From: Flectonema sp. DT1601
Lineage: Eukaryota > Euglenozoa > Diplonemea > Diplonemida > Diplonemidae
Assembly: GCA_964019425.1 (NCBI GenBank)
Contig: OZ025821.1
Span: 883,001-947,000 of the forward strand
Direction: 5' to 3'
Length of the DNA: 64,000 nt
The translations under genes and the position numbers were made by a program. The notes below the pieces were generated by a model. That model was not told where the DNA came from. It ran no database searches and saw only the letters and a list, made by a program, of their open reading frames with translations. Positions 59,564 to 64,000 of the stretch are shown piece by piece (position 1 is the stretch's first letter; each line of letters opens with the position of its first letter).

Positions 59564-60732
59564 CACCCTCCCCCCGTCGGTTATCATCTTCGTTAAGTTG
59601 GATAAAAACTATACGACCAACGAACGGTGTCTGCCGTCATTTATTTTTTTCTGTTTACTCGTCCTTCAAATGCACTGACTTGTACAAAATGTCTGTTGTC
59701 TTGTATTAACACACTTGAGGTAACTTAGTGAGAAAAACTTGCCATTGAGTTGGTGATATAGTCTTGCAGCAGTAATGCTTTAATATATCATTTCATCACA
59801 CCAACATAAGTTACTTACGGTTACAGATGAATTACAAAACTGTGAGTGGTGGAAATGACATATTTGAAACCTCCCAAATGACAAGTTTCTCTTAACTCAG
59901 TATCGTCTGAAATTTTTTTTTTTTTTTTTTTTTTTTTAGAGTAGGTAGATTTGTCTCCAACACTGAGGTAGTCATTTGTTTTCAGGTTATTCTACGTCTC
60001 TTATCGTCTGTGAGAGTCTCACGGTTGGCTGGTAGCTATATAACTGTTACCCCTGTTGAGCTTTTTTCCTGGCTTTTGACTTCTTGGCTTCGTAAACAAA
60101 TAAAATAAATAAATAAATTTAATCGGTTTTTTGGTGTTCTCTTGGTTGTGTTTTAACGGAGGGAAAAAAAAAAAAAAAAAAAACACCCCAACGAGAATCT
60201 TTTCCTATGTACTGTCTTGACACTGCTTGCTTTATGTACGCAGGGGATCTGAGTGGTCACTACTTTTAGTTTACCTTTTTCAGTAATTGACTCCCCCAGA
60301 CTTCGATAAATAAATAAAAATATTATTTTTATAGGAAGTTGATATTAATCTGTTTTGATGTTGTATTCTTGTTTTTTTTTTTTTTTTTTTTTTAAAATGG
60401 TCTTCAGAGGTTAATTCTCATTCTGTGAGTTTCGATCACTTTCTACCAAAAATATAGAGGGTTCCTTTTTGTTCTCTTTCTGTTCCAATGCACAATCTCG
60501 CGAAACAGCAGTTGAAAAAAAAAAGGAACGAATTTGAAACTTTCATCGAGAAAGAAGACCCCTGTTGAGTTAGACTCTAAAAGGATATGTTTTGAACCCA
60601 TGAGTGTGATGTGATCACGTGCTCAGCTATTTCTCCTTCCATTCTAGTGAAACCAGGCAACAACAATAGGGTTGGGGTGCAACTCGCCTTTCGTATTTAA
60701 TTTATTTCTTTCCCGCAGTATTCCACTCCTAA
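59236..60732. other. Intergenic region with repeat E3
   Basis: T runs at 59538-59563, 59912-59938 and 60372-60393; family E copy at 59967-60121 with a related tail near 60285-60325. No credible gene. TTTCTTTCCCGCAG ending at 60719 is the acceptor for the ankyrin gene. Confidence 0.55.
59967..60121 (+). repeat. Dispersed repeat E3, complete, TAAA-type tail
   Basis: Best copy of family E: GAGGTAGTCAT at the start, CTGTGAGAGTCTCACGGTTGG (a hairpin GTGAGAGTCTCAC at its centre), TAACTGTTACCCCTGTTGAG and a (AAAT)n tail of five units. A simple-sequence 3' tail is typical of SINEs mobilised by some LINE clades. Confidence 0.75.
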
Positions 60733-61329
60733 ATGAGTGATATACCCCTTTGGAAGGCTGCATCAACAGGTGATATTGAAACTGTTAAACTTTTATTATG
60801 CCACGGACTAGATCCTGACAGCGTCCACGAAGGACAAACACCTTTGATGTTCGCGGCAGCAAACGGACAACTTGAAGTAGGTAAACTCCTGTTGGCTAAT
60901 GGAGTTAAGGTCAACAGTATTGATACATATTATCAAACACCTCTTCATTGGGCTGTTAGAAATGGTTGGGTCAATATGGCTCAACTATTAATGGATCACG
61001 ATGCGAAGACAGATGTTCGATCACTTCTATTTGGTGAGACTCCGATAGAGCTCGCCAGGATGAGGGGTGATGTAAGTATGGTCAGGCTTGTTGTATTCAA
61101 TAAGGGGAATAAGGTTGTGAAAAAACCGCAACAGCTTCCACCTGATCCAATACCAGAACAGGTTACCGAAGAAGTCATTCAACAAACAGAAGTAATTGAA
61201 AAACAGAGTTTAGAATGTCAACAAGAGTCACCAATGAAAGCTTCTCCAGTTGCACCTCAGCTGACTGCAAAAAGAGTCCCACCTCCTCCAGAGCATCCAC
61301 GTCCTAGATCACCCCCACTAGCTCGGTGA
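60733..61329 (+). CDS. Ankyrin-repeat protein with proline-rich tail
   Basis: 198 residues. Four ankyrin repeats cover residues ~3-130: PLWKAASTGDIETVKLLLCHG, GQTPLMFAAANGQLEVGKLLLANG, YQTPLHWAVRNGWVNMAQLLMDHD and GETPIELARMRGDVSMVRLVV in pattern, each with the T-P-L-h-x-A-A start. The tail is charged, then ends in RVPPPPEHPRPRSPPLAR, with PxxP motifs typical of SH3 ligands. Ankyrin domains bind partner proteins, so it should be an adaptor in the cytosol. The next gene downstream, 185 bases away, encodes an SH3 protein. The ATG lies 13 bases after the TTTCCCGCAG. Confidence 0.92.
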   Translation: MSDIPLWKAASTGDIETVKLLLCHGLDPDSVHEGQTPLMFAAANGQLEVGKLLLANGVKVNSIDTYYQTPLHWAVRNGWVNMAQLLMDHDAKTDVRSLLFGETPIELARMRGDVSMVRLVVFNKGNKVVKKPQQLPPDPIPEQVTEEVIQQTEVIEKQSLECQQESPMKASPVAPQLTAKRVPPPPEHPRPRSPPLAR

Positions 61330-61513
61330 GAGACTTTTTACACTTTAACTTGTCGCTTTTTGTTTGAACTAATTTTAAGTAAATAACATAATTAAGGGAT
61401 TCATCGTCCTTCCTGCACTTCTGTGTATGAGAATTCGTTTAGTGAGTTGTAGACTTCGTCTTTCAAAGTGTCCTTTCAAAACATAATTTCAACCCAACAG
61501 TAAACAGACCAAA

Positions 61514-62367
61514 ATGCCGCAATACTACAGAGTTTTGTATAATTTCGAAGCAGAAGAAGATGTAGAGCTGAGCGTCATATCTGGAGACTACGTGGTAGCG
61601 ATGTGTATGTCTTACTTTTTTTTTGTGTTCTTTTTTTTCTCCGTCTCTGAGAAAAAAATAGTAATTTAAATAACGAAAAAACAGCTGATGCAGAACCAGA
61701 CGATTGGATTCAAATTACCGCAGTAGCAGACGGTAGGAAAGGATGTGTTCCAACGGGGTTTGTTGAGAAAGTTGAGTTTGCGGAGGTCCAAATGAGTCAG
61801 CAGGCTGCTGTGGAAGCGAAAAACGATGATCTACCTGTTGACACGTCAAGAAACACTGATAGTGCTATTTCAGATCTCAGCGCTCAGGGAGATGTACTTC
61901 GTACGCTGGGTGAACCAGCTATCTTAGCACCTCCGGCAGTGCCTACTGAGACTGAAACGTTTGACAATCATCACCCGGAACTACCAGAAAGAAGAACAAA
62001 TTCACCAAAATCAACGTTCACCGCACTGACTCCAGACCTCCACGTGCAATCACCTGCTCATAACACTCACAGCCAACCTGGAGTGTTGATAGAATCCTTT
62101 ATGAAGAATGAGTTGTACTTCAGATCCTTAGTAAAACAACGTCAAGAAACTTTTCAAAAACTCGACAGCTGCATAAACGAAACTGCCTCAGAGATCGCGT
62201 TGTGTAAAAGTAAGAATAATAATTTAGCGAAGAAGATAAGAGAACTCGATGGAATGATAGAAGAAGACAGAGCGAAATGGAGAAGTCGAGTTGAGGAAGA
62301 AAAACGATTACTAATGTCGCAAACTAATAACAATCTCGGCATGATAAACTCTCTTCCTACGTTCTGA
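61514..62367 (+). CDS. SH3 domain protein with coiled coil, one intron
   Basis: Exons 61514-61604 and 61685-62367 give 257 residues. Residues 1-60 form an SH3 domain: YYRVLYNFEAEEDVELSVISGDYV (pattern ALYDF-E-x-x-x-D-ELS-F-x-x-GD), then DDWIQ and GCVPTGFVEKV (pattern G-x-x-P-x-N-Y-V). The linker is Pro/Ser/Thr-rich; residues ~165-250 are a coiled coil (FMKNELYFRSLVKQRQETFQKL onward). The 80-nt intron (GTATGT...AAACAG) interrupts the SH3 domain between VVAM and DAEPDDW. A start at 61792 within the gene has been passed over because the SH3 domain would be lost. With the ankyrin neighbour it may form an adaptor pair at the membrane or cytoskeleton (inference). Confidence 0.9.
61605..61684 (+). 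other. Intron within the SH3 coding region
   Basis: GTATGT donor, T-rich middle and AAAAAACAG acceptor. Its removal restores the SH3 core in one frame. Confidence 0.88.
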
Positions 62368-62495
62368 TCTAATGCAATAATGACAGTCAGTTGATATAAG
62401 TATTGCTGTCTGACTTCGATAGCTTTCCGTATTAAGTTTTGTGAATATGTTGACGATTTTCTTTTTTTAAAAGTGGTAGCTTGGTCTCAATAGAT

Positions 62496-62526
<31 letters not shown>

Positions 62527-63088
62527 GACCCTTGCTCTTCCCATCCCCATTCCCACCGTTAGATAGCTTCCAATAATAGACGGGGAGATTTTTTTTCTTT
62601 TTTTTTTTTTTGTCTTTTTGGGTTGTTGTTGTTTTTTTTTTTTTTTTTTTTTTTTGTTCTTCAAGTATACTGATAATAATCTTGTCTGATAATTTCGAAC
62701 GAAAAAAAAAAAGAAAAAAAAAAAAAAAAAAAATGTTGAATCGTTGAGTCTTTAGCTTTTTTTTCCCTTTTCTCTAAGTCAGGAAACAACAACAACAACA
62801 GCAACGACAATAGAAAAACGAGAGTCGGTATTTTTTTTGTACCGACGTAGTCGGAGAAGAAACTATTCAGATTGAAACCGTTTATTTTTTATGGTCATGA
62901 TTTATTTTCCCCGTGCGACAGGATTTTGTCTGCGTTCAACGAAATATAAGTCTAGTCTAGTCAGTATAAGGCTAATCTGAATGGTTTTTCTTTTTTTTTT
63001 CTTTTTTTTTGTTAAATAACTTCAATTATTAACTTAGGAGGAAAAAAAAGAGTAGGGGGAAGAAAATAAAAAAAAAAATTAAAATAAA
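62368..63088. other. Intergenic stretch with repeat A6
   Basis: Long T runs (62499-62526, 62589-62610, 62632-62655) and an A run (62713-62731), then repeat A6. No gene seen. The leader of the last gene is A-rich. Confidence 0.55.
62839..62984 (+). repeat. Dispersed repeat A6, complete
   Basis: GTACCGACGTAGTCGGAGAAG (CCGAC-GTA-GTCGG stem; the loop has changed but the stem is kept), ATTCAGATTGAAACCG and the partner CTAATCTGAATGG. The middle shares GTCTGCGTTCAACGAAAT with A1. Confidence 0.75.
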
Positions 63089-63925
63089 ATGGTCAGCAAC
63101 GAACTACTACAATCGCAGTATCTGAAAAACCAGCAAAGAGACGTCGCCTGGGAAGACGCCCTTCGACGATGGAAAATGAGAAAACAAGTAAAAAAATATC
63201 GAGAAAGCATGACCAAGGGAGATAAAGAATCAGCGAGGATATCATTATCACAATATGGTATCGAAGCCGATAGATACTCCACAGTAATGAGGACAGATCC
63301 TCTACCGGCAACCAGAATTGAGTCTAAGAGAAAAGCATCAAACGCACACGAATTTAATAAACAAAACGACGGTAAAATATTATCATTCAAATGGGTTGAT
63401 AAAGATGAATCCGATGCGTTCATACCAGAGGAACTTCTAGACATTGGAATGAACCAAGAGACTAGTGGTGATCGTAGACGTCGTTCTATCAAAGAGCGTA
63501 AAGAAGCGAGCAACAACAGAGCTGATGAACGAAAATCCCGTCGTCGCAGTGAGATGGAAACCCTCACATCTGTCCCTTCTCCTCAAGTCATTCGTGAAGA
63601 AAGAGAAATCCTCAGTCACGTATGTTATCTGAGTCATCTTTGTTAGAGTAAAAAAAAAAAAAAAAAAAACCAAAACCAAATCAAAAAAAAACAAAAAAAA
63701 AAACAGGACTGGGGTCAGTACAGCGATCTCCTAAACAAACAAAAAGAAGCCGTCTCACAACAGGCAGCAGAGTTAGAAAAGATGCAGATGGATAACAACG
63801 AGGTTTTTATTTATTTATTTTTTTTTATAAACTTTATGTAAGTGACTAATGTGTATAAAGAGAAAAAAAAAGGGAAAAAAGTAAAATAAATAACAAAACA
63901 GTTCGACGACGTACTTTCTGACTAA
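63089..63925 (+). CDS. Charged coiled-coil protein, three exons
   Basis: Exons 63089-63619, 63707-63802 and 63902-63925 give 216 residues. I do not recognise the family. The N-terminal ~60 residues are basic and helical (LRRWKMRKQVKKYRESMTKG); a central region has the FKWVDKDESDAFIPEELLD stretch. A basic cluster of Arg follows (GDRRRRSIKERKE near residue 130), and a coiled coil (SDLLNKQKEAVSQQAAELEKMQ) ends the protein just before FDDVLSD. Introns are 87 and 99 nt, with GTATGT and GTTTTT donors and AAACAG or AAAACAG acceptors. The last exon is only 24 nt. The composition suggests a cytoskeletal or ciliary protein (inference only). Confidence 0.7.
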
Positions 63926-64000
63926 AGTGATTATTTTCAACCCTCCTCATTGAGGAGAAGGAGATAATCTGAACATTACTAATATTTATAACAACGGAGA

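Noticed and set aside
1-64000. tRNA, 5S rRNA or spliced-leader RNA genes
   Set aside because: I looked by eye for box A/B-like pairs and TTCGA loops outside coding regions and found none convincing; a covariance-model search would settle it.

Overview
The window reads as nuclear DNA of a free-living protist, most plausibly a euglenozoan (diplonemid- or bodonid-like); this placement is inference. All 28 recognisable protein genes lie on the + strand, which chance would hardly produce. Most start codons sit 10-60 bases after a pyrimidine-rich stretch ending in AG, as expected where polycistronic transcripts are cut by spliced-leader trans-splicing. Conventional GT-AG introns also occur, usually 70-100 nt and rich in A or T runs. 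The DNA is AT-rich, carries hundreds of A and T homopolymer runs on both strands, and uses the standard code. No leader RNA, tRNA or rRNA gene was found.

Layout. 0-9 kb: a CCCH zinc-finger protein, a beta-alpha fused cobalt-type nitrile hydratase, a secreted phosphatidylserine-decarboxylase-like protein, an RCC1-like protein, a small basic protein and a secreted CBM9-like protein. 9-19 kb: a divergent Hsp70 with one intron, a mitochondrial calcium uniporter (MCU) homologue with two introns, a fumarylacetoacetase-family hydrolase and an RWDD2-like protein. 19-24 kb: three near-identical ribosomal protein L26 genes and a Gfo/Idh/MocA oxidoreductase, followed by a cluster of nested short repeats. 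24-35 kb: a histidine phosphatase, an RlmN-like radical SAM methyltransferase, a kinesin and a large membrane protein fused to a degenerate SDR domain. 34.8-40.8 kb: a gene-poor stretch. 40.8-50 kb: a secreted GH2 glycosidase, a C2 protein, an ELO fatty-acid elongase and a bestrophin-like protein. 50-59 kb: a 1571-residue Gln-rich type I membrane protein, a multi-exon secreted protein and a polytopic protein with a Pro/Thr stalk. 60-64 kb: an ankyrin protein with a proline-rich tail, an SH3 protein and a three-exon coiled-coil protein.

The genes share no single pathway, as is normal for euglenozoan polycistrons. One thread is extracellular polymer use and surface biology: GH2, CBM9-like, secreted PSD-like, Gln-rich and stalked membrane proteins. 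Another is bacterial-type enzymes: nitrile hydratase, RlmN, GH2.

Between genes, at least ten families of short (80-200 bp) dispersed repeats can be recognised by comparing the window with itself. Several copies have long direct repeats at their ends (24, 28 and 41 bp). One is 5'-truncated with a 24-bp target duplication, as expected of SINE-like retroposons. One family lies inside an MCU intron, and a 20-base block is shared by the MCU and Hsp70 introns, suggesting that repeats and introns have a linked history here. The repeat system, the altered MCU selectivity motif and the fused nitrile hydratase are the most interesting items.
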